Assembly: GCA_024305745.1 (NCBI GenBank)
Contig: JAHRBS010000014.1
Location: 379,501 to 443,500 of the forward strand
Source: Polyporus tsugae
Lineage: Eukaryota > Basidiomycota > Agaricomycetes > Polyporales > Polyporaceae
Direction of reading: 5' to 3'
Length of the DNA: 64,000 nucleotides
This document shows, piece by piece, positions 1 to 11,486 of the stretch (the stretch's first letter is position 1; every line of letters starts with the position of its first letter). A program made the position numbers and the translations under genes. The notes under the pieces were generated by a model, which saw only the letters and a program-made list of their open reading frames with translations, was not told the origin of the DNA and ran no database searches.

Positions 1-136
1 TCGTCCCGACTCCCTAGGGCTACTTCAAGTCTTTCCAAGGAGTACAATAGTATACAGGCTGTTATACAACACGGCTTCTGTTCTTTATAATCTACACTAT
101 CGGATGACCGAAGCTCCCCGCCGTCTTCCGATAACC

Positions 137-1185
137 TCAACTTGAACGAGACGCGTCGATGCGAAGTGAATGGTACGGCCATAGTCGGTGATATGCCGTG
201 AAGGAGTCTAGAGGAGGGACTGGAGCGTGCTCAAACTCCCGCGAGCCAAAGAACTCCGCGGCGACGTCCCTAGTCTGCGGCAACGGGGCGGACGGCGTCC
301 ACTTCCAGCCCTTCCCCCGTAGCACGAGCCGCCCAAGGTCCGGCACGACCTGGTTCGCGTCCGCCGGGATGCGAAACACGGTGCCCGTGTTGATCGCCCC
401 GGTGCAGATCCCCACCAAGCTTTGGAGCGCCATCTTGGTGCGCTCGTCGAGTGCCCCGCGCGCGCGGACCCGAGGACGAGGACGAGGACGATGGAGGGGA
501 AGGTTGGTTTGGGCGGCGAGCTGCGCGTCCCGGACGTAGAACGTCACGGGGAGCACGCCGACGATGTCCGGATGGGCATTCGCCGTTCTGAACCTCCGTG
601 CGAGGGTCCTGCGGAGCGCGACGGCTGGGGGAGACCACTGGGCTGCGGCGACGCCACCGAGGATGGCTTGGTGGTTGATGTCCATGCCGACGAGAGTGAA
701 CGCGGACGAAGGACTCCCGTCGTAGGTTCTCGGCGGTCCCAAGTCGAAGACCACGGATTGAGAAGAGTTCAATACAGCATCGACGCCGCCCCTGCGGAGC
801 TCGACCAGGACGGTGGCGATCATGAAGAGGCTGAGCTTGTGGACCTCCGCCCAGTCCTTGGAAGCCTGCGAGATCTCAGCCATGGTTGCGCGGCCGAGGT
901 TTCTGTAAATCGGCGGGACTTGTGCGCCCGACCGCGAGGTACATATCGCCCTGAAGAACATGCTTGGGGTCAGTGGCGGAGATCATCTGCAAATGCTTCT
1001 GGGGCTCACTTGTGGTGCGACCAGGCGGCGGTTTGGCATTGCTTGTTGCAGTACCAAGTGACTGTGCACCCCTTGCACTGTTTGAGCGCACGGTCTGGTG
1101 TGCGAGGTCTACCACAGTATTCGCATGCGGTTTTATGGCAGGTTAGTCCAAGGACCGACTGCGAGTTTTGACTCTTGACGTTCAT
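137..1185 (-). CDS. MYND zinc-finger protein, copy 1
   Basis: Two exons, 1185..1010 and 950..137, give 329 aa. The N-terminal MYND finger (about residues 20-60) shows CEYC, the second pair CKGC, then WYCNKQCQ and AAWSHHK; the last zinc ligand comes after the splice in KAIC, so the intron sits inside the finger. The rest, about 270 aa, is a domain I cannot name. It shares with the three other copies in this window the blocks GVLPVTF, INTGTVFRIP and FTAYHRLWPY. MYND fingers are usually protein-binding modules; no SET or other catalytic domain is visible, so the function is open. The start MNVKS is chosen because the paralogue at 15068 begins MSVK at the same place; an in-frame Met lies ten codons upstream. 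Closest relative in the window is the 15068 copy. Confidence 0.88.
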
Positions 1186-1334
1186 GGTTTGAACAGTTAT
1201 CTGATATGGCAGCAAAGATGGAAGGATCTGAGTGTGTATGTTGCGAGGATCGGGGATTGGTGTGGAGGGTGTCAGACTGTCAGTGGCGAAGGACAGTCGA
1301 GCGAGGGACCTGGGATTAGACCCTGATCAGCGGG

Positions 1335-1341
1335 TTTTATA
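1335..1341 (-). promoter_or_regulatory. TATA box of MYND copy 1
   Basis: TATAAAA on the minus strand, about 150 nt upstream of the start codon. It lies in the context GGGAGGCTTCCC-TATAAAA-CCC. The 15068 paralogue has nearly the same string before its own TATA box, so the promoter was duplicated with the gene. Confidence 0.6.
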
Positions 1342-1352
1342 GGGAAGCCTCC

Positions 1353-1539
1353 CTAGCCGCCCGTGTTGACCAGGACAAAGACGTTTTCAAAGCGGATCTT
1401 CGCATGCCTAAAATGCGTGGGTGGCACATTCACGATCTCAGCGACGAGGACTGTGTTTGAAAGGACAAAAGTACACATACCGTATCTTGGGGTTCTTTGC
1501 GATGTCCTGTCCCCAGCCTTGTCCGCGCTCGATGATAGA
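1353..1539 (-). other. Probable last two exons of an unidentified gene
   Basis: Reading the minus strand, an exon at 1539..1481 gives SIIERGQGWGQDIAKNPK and splices (GTATGT...TTTTAG) to 1407..1353, which ends HAKIRFENVFVLVNTGG and a TAG stop. The phases match (2 then 1) and the intron is 73 nt. I could not extend it upstream into a continuous gene, and I do not recognise the family. It may be the 3' end of a decayed gene. It stops only 12 nt before the TATA box of MYND copy 1. Confidence 0.3.
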
Positions 1540-2124
1540 CTTTTAATAATGCTCAAGGATACAGGACCTGGGAAATTGGGCTGGCGAAACACCGGTACCT
1601 CTTCCAGCTGGAACTCGTGCGATCGTGAGCTCGGTGACCATCACTCTCAACCGGCGCATCGTTTCAACGGACTATCGTGCTCATCTCGCTGCTCGAGTTC
1701 TCGTCATATAGGTGGTTATGATCGTGGAAGAATTGTCTGGGCATTGGGGACGGTGGGCTCCGTGCCTCCGCAGGATGTTCCCACGCACAGACCAGTCGGG
1801 TACATGCTCAGGCGCTTATCGAGCCTCTCCACGCAGTCAGAGTAACTTCTGACTCTGAGAGTAAGTACGACTACTTAAGGTTACGGTCAGCCTGGATCAA
1901 GCCTGGATCCCATCGACTCGAAGGTGGAATTGCATCCAATCGCCTGGAGGGACTACACTGAAACATTTCTTGCCACATTTTTTCTAGTCTTCAGACGGAT
2001 AATGAAGAGAACACGGCGTTAGGGTCAAAACTTGGTGAGCATACTACCACCTTGCGTTGTTCCAGTTTCTTGTGTCAAATTGTACTCGAGTGCCTGCTCA
2101 CATATACGCTCTCCAGTTTTCGGA

Positions 2125-3923
2125 ATGGGTCTACTGCATCTAGACGATGATACGCTCGTCCTCATCTTTGGATTCTTGTCGGTATCGTCGATCATTCTCC
2201 TCCGACAGGTAATGGACGCCAAGCTCAACTCTCACCAGGAAGCTTACTGAATAACCCTGCCGTTGATAGACTTGTCAACGCTTGGCGAGCATCTCCAAAT
2301 TACGCTTCATATGGCGACAGGCGTGCATTGACCACGTATTCTCAAAGGGTTATCCGTTCCCCACCCGGCAGCTCGTGACCACATCCGAATCCGACCTGGA
2401 GCGCCAGGTCATTCGTTCGCTCCGTCTTGGAGCGTTTTGGACGTCTCAGAATGAGGAGAAAATGTCATCTCCTCAGTTGCTCGAGTTTCAGGCGAGCACG
2501 GGGACCGGCGTGTCGCATGTCCGATTCCTCTCAGGATATGACGGGCGGTATCTGGTCACCGTCTACAAAGGCATCTGGTCTATGATATCCTGCTGGGATA
2601 TCGGCGATCCCTTCCGATCTTCGAAGGCCCGCAACGTTGGTGACTGGTGCCCCAAGAACACCATTTTTTCGGGCTTTGTGGTGAACTCCGACCCCGATTC
2701 TGCTGCCGCATTGGCGGTTGCAGTACAGCACGGAGGGTACGCTGTTCGCGGCACCACCCTCGGTCGAGCTGATATTCTTGTAGTGGGACGCAGAGCATTG
2801 AGGTCCTCGCAGTAACAGGCGAGGACGGTACATCGTGCTTCCAGCCCATCTGCAGTATCGCAACGACCTTCCGGCCGATCGCGCTGAGCGGGGAGTTGAT
2901 CGCGTTTAGCGACGATGGATCGGAAACAGTCGTCATGAACTGGCGTGAGAACACCTTCGCTCTCCTCAAAAGCTCCCAGCGGCCGATCGATGAGCATTTT
3001 CAGGTACGTGTCTCTACCACGCGTCATGCATTAGGACTAGTGCCTAACTCGTGTTGCAGTACAACCGCTGTCTACAGATTGTCGTCGCTTACAAGAGCAT
3101 CCTCGTCGTTCGCGCCCGCTCAGTAGAGTTGTTCCCGGAACCCGAGCTCCGACCAGCAGGTACTACATACCACCCCATGGGCTTCCACTCGTTTGGCTGG
3201 ATCGATGGGGTCTCCGTCAATACACAGAGCGGGCCCCTACTCTACGCGGAAGGTGCAAGGCGCTCTCTCGGGCACGAACCACTCTCGATCCTCCTCCGCG
3301 CCGAAAGCGATGACCCCTGGGCGTCTGACGTTCACGAACTCGAACAGTTCGTGCTCACCCCCAATCCTGCCTTTGATGCTCCCGCGACCTCTCCTGGCAC
3401 AGAGAGCACGAACGGCCCGGGACCTTCTACTGCAGACGGCGCCGAGCCTCCAGCTCCCGCTCCATACCTCTTTCCTCCAGTCCGCGCGGAACACACGTCG
3501 CCGACCGTCCGCGGCTTCCTCCGCTGCCCAGATATTGCCCTCGGACACGCCGGGACTGCGCTCTGGATCCAGCCCCGAGCGGCACGCACCGCGCACCTTA
3601 CCGGGCTCGACGTCCACTCGTCCTCCACACAGATCATAGACGGGATGAACCCGGACTTCCAGCACCCGGACGACGTTGGTTTGGCCCCAGCCGATGCACA
3701 GGCGTTCGGGGCAAGTCGCGCTCGCACGGCAGAGTCGCTGTGCGCCGCTGTGTTCGCGGGGCCGCTGCAGAGGTGCCATCCTAAGGTGCAGACGCGCACG
3801 AAGACGCTGTGGGTGCAGCAGAAGGATGGCTGTAACTGGACGGCGTTCGACTATGACGAGGAGACCGGGCGGGTGGCGCTTGGGACGAGCGACGGGAGCG
3901 TGACGGTGTTAGACCTCGTATGA
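2125..3923 (+). CDS. F-box protein with propeller-like C-terminus
   Basis: Four exons (2125..2208, 2270..2736, 2784..3003, 3060..3923) join in phase to 544 aa. The F-box is at the extreme N-terminus: LDDDTLVLIFGFLSVSS, then across the first intron LLRQTCQRLASISKLRFIW. This is the Skp1-binding face known from SCF ubiquitin ligases. The rest has WD/propeller-like strands (CWDIG, LVVAYKSILVVRA, ending GRVALGTSDGSVTVLDLV) with a Pro/Ser-rich insert near residues 365-410. By family knowledge it would act as a substrate receptor; the substrate is unknown. The start is the ATG right before the F-box, since the reading frame is closed a short way upstream and the F-box usually begins the protein in this group. 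Confidence 0.82.
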
Positions 3924-4684
3924 GGGGATCGGCTGGGTTTCGACTTGAGATGCCGGTCGCTCGGGGGTAGTGGCGATCGGTTGTACGATGCAGGTATCTT
4001 TGGGTCTAGAGAATAAAAGAAAGGCCCTGTGAACACCGACGGCTCGTGTGCGCCTCAGTACCACAGCGACGAGGTTGCACCAGCCTGAGAGAGTTGCACT
4101 GACCTGCCCCCGCGCGCCTCACATAACATCCGACAAAAGCCGATACATCGTCGGAGTTCGATGTACTTAGCCGGGGCCGAGGTCTTATTGGTACGGTACT
4201 TACGTATCATGTTTCCCTACTTCGTCCTTGAAGGACTTAACTAACAGTGCCCTCGTTCTTGACGTCCAAGTGCTCCAGTCAGAAGACACCATCAGCAGCT
4301 TTACTTGTACTTCCGATGTGTTACAGTATCCGCGAAGCAGCTCAACCGCCAGCGGTTCGTTGACAATGACCGCCGTTCCATCTGTCAATCAGCTTCAGAA
4401 TCAATGCATGCAACGCAACGTGGGTTCCTGAGAATATTGTTGCTTGTTTGTTCTCATCGCCTCTGCACAGCAGCCAACCAAGGTCACGGAAGTCTTATAC
4501 GAGGCTGTTTTCAACAGCCAAGTGCGCTGCACAAGACGAGGGTATCTCAGCATCGTCATCCCGAGTGTCGACCCTCTCTCTAGCACCTATGGTCTGCTTG
4601 ACTCGGACTTGAGAGTACTGTCACTTTTGGTCAGTTGTATTTCGCACGTTCGTCATCCAGTGTGGCCCTCACGAAGCTTTCAGG
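3924..4684. other. Intergenic, no gene seen
   Basis: Between the F-box gene and the HET gene. Only short ORFs that overlap one another in several frames occur; none has a recognisable motif or good splice partners. Confidence 0.5.
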
Positions 4685-7109
4685 ATGTGGTTCCTCAGGA
4701 CAGACCGTGCGGAGCTAGTATACCGCCCAAGCTCCGAGGGTATCGTCTACGCCATCCTCTCCCATGTCTGGGGCCCATCCGAACAGTCCTTTCAAGATGT
4801 CCAGGCGCTCCAAAAACGCTACTCCTCCCCGTCAGACAATCCGCGTTCTCACGCTTGCGAGAAGATCCGGAACTTCTGCATCTACGCGGAAGCTGCGGGG
4901 TACGAACTGGCGTGGGCCGATACGTGCTGCATCGACAAGACCAGTAGCGCCGAATTGTCCGAAGCTATCAACTCCATGTATACGTGGTACGCGAATGCGG
5001 ACGTCTGTTACGCCTTCCTCAGGGACGTCTCCGATTCCGACGACCCCGAGCTTTCCGACTCTGCGTTTAGGCGAAGCAAATGGTTCACGCGGGGCTGGAC
5101 TTTGCAGGAGCTCATTGCGCCTCTGGAGGTCGTCTTCCTCTCGGCCAGCTGGAAGCCGTTGTGCAGTAAATGCGCCTGGCCTGGCCTTATCCAACAGGTG
5201 ACCGGCATCGACATCGACGTTCTCTTGTCGCTGGTCAAGCTTCCGTCGATTCCGGCTGCCAGGCGGATCTCGTGGGCGTCCGAACGCGAGACGACCAGAG
5301 TCGAAGACGAGGCGTATTCGCTCATGGGGATCTGCGGCGTCAATATCTCCGTCATGTATGGGGAAGGCCGACGTGCGTTTACACGGCTGCAAGAGGAGAT
5401 CATGAAGCAGTCCCCCGACCATACGATTTTCGTGTGGGGGCTCAGCCATTCTGTTTCCATTGAGGAGTTGCTGGCCCACGCGCCGTGGACGGACTACCCG
5501 CGCCGCGCCGTCCATGGGGAGACCGATCCAACTTATCAGGTGCTCTTCGCACCGAGTCCACGGGCGTTCCAAGGTTCATCCCAAGTGCAACGCGTGTCGG
5601 TCCGAAGACATGCCTTCACCGCCGAGATTAGCGTCGCGGCCATGAACAACCTGCAACCTGAGGTGATTGACGCATATGTCCTCTTCCTCTCGGACAAATT
5701 CTGATTTCATATTCAAACAGCCATCGGTTCTGAACCGTGCACTGTCTCCTCCCCATGAGGTTCCCGAGTTCACCGTCACGAGCTACGGTGTCCGGGCACG
5801 CCTCCCGATCATCCACATTTGTGACGACGACACCTCGATCGCGGTTGCCGTACTTGCCTGTCAAGGCCCCGAGGGAAGCATCGTCGGCCTCCTCTTGCAC
5901 CAACAGGACCACCCCGATGACATTCCCCTCTACCGCATCGGCGTCCACTGCATGTATCACGACATCGGCCGCCCTTACCCACTCTACGGTTCCGCTCGAT
6001 ATGTCCGGATCCACCTAGGCGCAGACAGCCTGCCCAGGACCGACGACGCCGCGCGGCCCCAATTTGTCCTCAGCTGGCGGGAGATCTTCCTGGTCTACCA
6101 CGCGCACTCATTCGGCTTCGCAAACCTGCGGGGCGCGCCCACCTCCGTGGCGGCCCGGCCCCTCCTCGCACCCTGCCGCCTCCTCTTCCCGCAGTGGATG
6201 CTCGCGCGGCTCGCCAAGCTCGGCTTCACGCCGAACCGGCCGCTCGCCGACACGCACAAGGCCGGGCTGGGCCTGACGGCGTCTGAAGAGTTCGAGGTCG
6301 TGTTCACGCATGGGGCGACGCAGCAGGCGTTCAGCGTCCGCTTCGCGTGCTGCATGCGCCCGGGGCCCGTCGTCCCCAACGGCGCCGTCGGGAGTATGCG
6401 CGCGCACGCGCATACGCCATTCCGCCCTCTGTGGATCGTCGTTGACGCGTCTTGGCCGCCGCGACAGCCGTCCTCGCACCGCGACTCGCCGACGGCGTAC
6501 AGCGGCGTCCAGCAGTGCATCGCGCGCCGCTGTGTGTGGTGCCGCGAGACGCACATCGACTACTGGGAGGAGCTCGAGGCGCAGTCGGGGCGGACTGGGC
6601 GCATGATGGAGTTCCGCTTCGTTGGGAAGACCGTCCGGCTGACGGTCAGCCACTGGGACGCGCGGTCGAGGGCACACGAAGAAGAGGGGAGCGGCGGGGG
6701 TCTGTACGCGGTCAACATCGAGGTCGAGGATGGAGAGGAGGGCTCGCTCCGCGATGATGGGTCTCTCCAACTTGTTGCGCAACAGGAGCGCGCTCCGAGC
6801 CCCGCGAAGAATCCGGAGACGGGCTCGCGACGGTCGAGCAGTAGGCCAAACAGTATACGCTCCCTGCTTGCTGCGGTACACCGGCAACTTGTTGGCAGCT
6901 CGAAAGGTACGATTCCATCGTCCTGCAATCTGAGTTTGGAAGGAGCAATAACACTGATGTGTTGGCCTTTCGCGCATAGGAAAGAGCTGACAGGAGCAAG
7001 TGGACCCCTTTCCCTTTATCGTGTCCGCCCGCTTGTTGCTTGGGCTCACCCCTTCGACACTGCGGGTCAGCGTAGTCACTCGGATTCAGGCGGCAAGTGG
7101 CTTTACTGA
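4685..7109 (+). CDS. HET-domain protein
   Basis: Two exons, 4685..5662 and 5721..7109, joined in phase 0, give 788 aa. The HET domain spans about residues 24-155: YAILSHVWG, then WADTCCIDKTSSAELSEAIN, MYTWYANADVCYAFL and RSKWFTRGWTLQELIAP, followed by AYSLMGICGVNISVMYGEG, which is typical of HET-E/HET-R-like proteins. The long C-terminal half has no domain I can name. In ascomycetes HET domains set off cell death in heterokaryon incompatibility; in basidiomycetes the role is not settled. No NACHT, WD or ankyrin repeats are seen, so this is not a full HET-E NLR. A possible 73 nt intron at 6907..6979 would end the protein early at 6990 after SSKGKS; both ends are plausible. Confidence 0.85.
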
Positions 7110-7170
7110 AGCCTCCAAGGAGGTATCACCGTCCTGCGTAGAGCCGTCAATAGCTCCACGCGGTTCTTAC

Positions 7171-7212
7171 CTATCTTATTCAAAGTCTTTATCTTACTCA
7201 AAGTCTTTATCG
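7171..7212 (+). repeat. Short tandem repeat
   Basis: Two near-identical copies of a unit of about 18 nt containing CAAAGTCTTTATC lie head to tail. A CCA/CCG triplet run follows at about 7336-7361. Confidence 0.5.
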
Positions 7213-7244
7213 CCCACTGTCTCGCCTATGTTGTGTCGCTCTGT

Positions 7245-7500
7245 CGTCATCCTCGCAGGGCTTTCTTCCGTCAGCTGGACCTTGAACTCCTCGGGCGTCG
7301 TCAGGCTCAGCCCGGCCTTGTGCGTGTCGGAGAGACCACCACCACCACCACCGCCGCCGCCTTCATTTCGAAGTTTACAGCTGGATACTTACTGGACCTT
7401 ACGTAGCCGGATCTCGACGCTGCATCTCAGCGGCCAAGCGCACCCATTGCCGTGGTTCCCGAGATTCGAGAGCAAGAAGCGGCAGAAGGCGACTAGCACT
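7245..7500 (-). pseudogene. Decayed fragment of a HET-gene paralogue
   Basis: On the minus strand the peptide LSDTHKAGLSLTTPEEF (about 7345-7285) matches LADTHKAGLGLTASEEF of the neighbouring HET protein (about residues 500-516). Upstream, in another frame, PRQWVRLAAEM resembles its FPQWMLARLAKL. Stop codons and a frame change separate the two pieces. So this is a broken copy of the C-terminal part of the HET gene, inverted relative to it and only about 140 nt beyond its stop codon. Confidence 0.65.
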
Positions 7501-8124
7501 CTATATTCCAGTATCCCGGCGTTGTATGTTTATATTTTAGACATGCGTCTGAAAGAGTTCCTTCGCCAACCTTCTTGCATGCTTTCCAGCTCAACGCAGC
7601 CGCAGCCGCCGACAGCTGGGCGACGGTCCTCAGAGCTACTCTGCAGGAGGATGTCCTTGCGGATTCGAAGCGTAAGGAAAGATCATGGTAAGCTAGCGAC
7701 CAAAGATATGTTCCCCGTGACCCTCAGTTCGGGCGAGAACAACGCTACCATTCGGGTTAACCGTTAACGACCGTCCCTGCGATGTTCATTTGAGGGTGAC
7801 ACCGCAGTCAGGTGTTCTCTGGCGGCAATTGTGCGTCGAAATGAGCTACGCGGAACATGCAACCGGAGAAGGGGGAGGTTATTATGTATAATATATGATT
7901 TGAAGTCCACAAGTAACAAGATACAGACGCCACACCGGTAGAAGAACTCCTGAATGGGCTTGTCTGCAGCCTGCAGAACGTTTGTAGCGAAACATTCAAA
8001 CACTTGCAAGGACGGTCCACAACCACGCCTAATATGCCAGAACTAGTAGAACTTGAATTGCGGCTTGAACTCGATCCACAGGGCCAAGGCTTGCAGCTAC
8101 GCGGGTATGAATGTACTTATCCTT
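7501..8124. other. Intergenic, no gene seen
   Basis: AT-richer DNA between the HET relic and the 3' end of the M20 peptidase gene. It probably contains the 3' UTR of the latter. No supported coding frame. Confidence 0.4.
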
Positions 8125-10280
8125 CTAGACGCAACTACTCGACCTATTACAACTTGCTTTCGACCGGTCGCAATCCAGTTTGACCTATAGCAAATGCCTC
8201 CGATTACCACCGCCATGACTGGGGACGTGCCAACGATTACTTACTTGTCTCACAAAGTTCGCGTCATAAAGGACCCTCAACCCGGTGCATGCGAGGCCGA
8301 GAGCGACCTTCAGGGTCGCCTCGTGCGCTTCAGGGGTCGAAGCAGATCTCGCAAATTGAGGTGTGTGGTTTGACCCGTTTGGCTCTGTCGGAATGGAGTA
8401 CACGGGATGGATAGCGGGGAGAGCTGTTACGCCGGGACGCTCAGTCTGAGAAGACATAATAGCGCGTTGGTACCAGATTACCGAAAGTAATGTTTCCCTG
8501 GTGCCAGTGTCAGCTCCCAGACCGGAGATGAACATCAAGATGGGTGAGCACGTACGAAGTCGGTTGAATAGGAGGTCCCCTCGCCGGTATCCGTCCGCAT
8601 GCTGTACCTGTCTCCCACTATTCGACCATACTCCTTGCCTAGATGTAGTTTATCAGGACAAGGCCGGAGGTGAATAAAAGGAGATGAAGGCGACATACCC
8701 AGGATGTCGTTATTGCGCACCTCGGAGTATCCAGTACCTAACTTGACCTCAAACTTACATGCCGTCGCCAGGGCTGCGGCCCTATAAACTCGGTCAGTCT
8801 CGACGCTTTCTGGCACACGAATGTCCCACATACTGGAAGCATGCGACCACACGCTCGCGCAACGATTCTACCTCTGTCCATGTCGGAGCCCGAACGTAGT
8901 AGCGCATCTTTGCGTAGTCGGGAATAACTGCGCCATGCCAATGAGCTTCCCCATGGAACCGGATCTATCCAGCGGTGCCGCCGTACCGTTAGGTGTCCAG
9001 TCACGTCCAAGAATTATGCCATGCACACGATGGTCGGGTTTTATCTGCTGCCGCAGAGCGGAGATGCTTGCGTAGGCGACGAACGCCGCGTCGAGCGCGT
9101 TCTGGGCCTCCCAAGGAGCCGCCGCTGCGTGCGCGCTGCGACGAGAATAGTGAGACATCCACAATGAAATCAAGTGCGGTAGGCGATATACCCATGACCA
9201 AAGAATTCGACGTCGAGCGGCTGGCGAGCTACTCCAGGCCAGAGCGCAGTGAAGTTGTCAGGTCCAGGTGAGGGGTGGCTCCTATGGGACAAAGTGGCTG
9301 AGGATACAGCCGAGCCGGGGTTTATGCTAGCAACAGCGAACACTCACATTATACACGCGTCCATTCCCTCGTAGGCGCCACGCTCGAGAAGGATGATCTT
9401 CCCGCCGCGGGTCTCTTCAGCAGGTGTCCCCAGCAGGACGACTGTCCCCGCAATATCGTGCTTCTGTAGAGCTGCCTTGATCGCTATAGCCACAGCTGCG
9501 CCCGACATGGCGATGAGGTTGTGTCCGCACGCGTGTCCAATGTTCGGAAGAGCGTCCATCTCGGAGTTGACGCCAATGACGCGGGCGGGCCCTTGTGGCT
9601 TCTTCCCATGCTTCTCCGAAACACGATGTGTAAACTCGGCACGCCATGCTGTCCCAAGGCCGAGGTAGTTCGGGGTCACGGAGAAACCGTGGCCGGCCAT
9701 GAACCCCGTCAGTCTGTCGTGCGCATACCTGGAAGACGAGGCGAGTCAGCGTGCACGGTGTTGCAAGCGAGACGTTGCGGCATACTCCTCTTTGAACCCT
9801 ATCTCCGGATGCCCTGCACAAGATGTGGATGAACTTAAATGTACAGAATTATGGAAATAAAGCGGCCTACCCCAAATGTCGAGGCTGAGTTGGCGTAGCT
9901 CTGGGGAGAGTCCTCGAAGGGTGTCCTCTATTGTTTGAATGGCCTGAGATGGCAAGCCTTCGTCTGACGTGTACGACGGTGGTTTCACCGACGAGTCGTA
10001 AGCGGGATCGCCGGCTGCTACCTTGTCCCATTCGTCCCACCCGTACCAGTGACTATAGGGGGGCTAAGCAGACAGACATCGGATGAGTGCTACGCAAACG
10101 TTGGGGATAATTCGGACGCACCGATACCTGGTTGCTGGTCGCTTCCGCTGGTAGCTCCAAGCTTCCAGCTGGGATCCGCTTTTTGTCCCTCCTCAGAAAT
10201 GGAAAGAGATGAGACCAGCAGCCAGCTTGGACCTCCCGGTCCCTGAGCGTTGTGACGGCCAAGGATGTCTGGTACGACAT
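8125..10280 (-). CDS. M20-family metallopeptidase / amidohydrolase
   Basis: Twelve exons join in phase to 502 aa: 10280..10128, 10063..9871, 9813..9786, 9728..9348, 9281..9192, 9135..8987, 8927..8834, 8781..8699, 8638..8556, 8497..8482, 8423..8245, 8184..8125. Metal-site motifs of the M20D (ACY1L2/PM20D2, AbgB-like) group are intact: SEMDALPNIGHACGHN, TPAEET, and MSHPSPG. The lid domain AAHA APWEAQNALDAAFVAY and IKPDHRVHGII is also typical. These enzymes cleave amide bonds of small peptides or N-acyl amino acids using a two-metal centre. No signal peptide is seen, so it is likely cytosolic. One exon is only 16 nt. The first exon is the least certain part; the conserved region begins in exon 2 (SHWYGWDEWDKV). 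Confidence 0.88.
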
Positions 10281-11486
10281 GGGCCGGACAGGGGTCTCAA
10301 GTCAAAGCGTAGTAGATGAACGTTCGATAGGCCTTCAGGCCTTCAGGCGTCATCGTCGTTTCTAAGCACCCACCCGCCTTTCCACCTCTACCGGCGCTGG
10401 AAAGTCCGGACATTAGATTTGATGGTTCCACTGAGAACGTCATGACCAATAACCCGTGCTCACCGCAGGAAAAACATCTGCCCGGCTCGTGCATATCGCG
10501 AAGGTCCTCGAGCGGAGCTTCGGCCTGAACTTGCGGCGCATGGATACATACTGGTTTCGGCTGTACAGTACTGATTCCATTACGGTGAACAATCGTCGTT
10601 TCCCCAGCCTGGCGCCCATGGCGGACGGGTACACCGAAGATCCACTGCCAGAATTTGCCATTCAAGTTGCCGCGGGTAGTACTAGTGCTGGGCAGTGTTG
10701 TCGGGCGGGTTCGGAGTTTATGTCAGTGAGTCGCGCCTGCTTGGTCGGATGTTAATTTTCTGAGAAATTGGAAGGCAATGACTCGAAATCCTGTTAGCAT
10801 TGCAGTAGAGATCGCCTCGAGGATGGACCGTTACCGTGAACAACCTGCATGTTTCACTGTGTTGTGGGTCAAATACAGGCACAAGGAGGTCGGAGGCAGA
10901 ATTTGAAAAATACATTGCGGACGAAGTGGGTAAGTACTTAGTAGCCGCCTTAACCGTCACAGTACTCGAATGATAATCTATAGACAAAGACCCAGAACCC
11001 AGCACAAGGGCCACAGAACAGGGGGGAACCAGGAAGCTCCAGGTAGAACGAAGCCTTCGTTGACTCTGTCGATGAGGAAGAAAGAAGCGTACTTATGCCA
11101 GTGGGTCAACGTCACGTCCACCAAGCCAGTTGGCAGTATGGCTGTGCATATTTTAGCCTTAGGGCAGGTAGTTGCTACGCGCCCTCCTTCGGCGCCTGCA
11201 GTTCCACGGTCATTGACCACGTCACCAGCCCAGCCTGTGTAAAATACGGCGGGGACCCGGATTTCCGCCCGAAGAAAATGCGCGGTCAATTTCCATTTCC
11301 ACGGCTTCGCGACCGTGGAACGTATTTTTTCCGTGCTCAAACAGGCGATTTCCGGGGGAGCAGGGCATCGATGCCCTGCTCCCGAGTTCGTTCCGACTCT
11401 CGGAGGAATTCGAGTCCGAGTCAGTGAAGCTCTGTGGCCCTCAGGCTGGCCCGTAAGACCTCTTCTGACTCACTCTTTGCTACACC
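10281..11486. other. Intergenic between divergent genes
   Basis: Divergent promoter space of the M20 gene (minus) and the FSH hydrolase gene (plus). Several short ORFs have no recognisable motif. It holds one long perfect palindrome, listed separately. Confidence 0.5.
11356..11383. repeat. 28-bp perfect palindrome
   Basis: GGGAGCAGGGCATC followed directly by its reverse complement, with no spacer. It lies about 100 bp upstream of the FSH hydrolase start codon. Confidence 0.85.

Noticed and set aside
198..1171. Plus-strand ORFs of up to 249 codons over MYND copy 1
   Set aside because: They are mirror frames of the GC-rich minus-strand MYND exon, which has a recognisable finger and paralogues.
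1363..1845. 160-codon plus-strand ORF
   Set aside because: No motif and no conserved features; it overlaps the better-supported minus-strand fragment.
4685..7109. HET protein as an NLR-type immune receptor
   Set aside because: No NACHT/NB-ARC motif and no WD, ankyrin or TPR repeats are seen in the C-terminal half.
7000..7767. 255-codon plus-strand ORF after the HET gene
   Set aside because: It runs over the HET stop region, a tandem repeat, a triplet run and the inverted HET relic, so its sequence is accidental.
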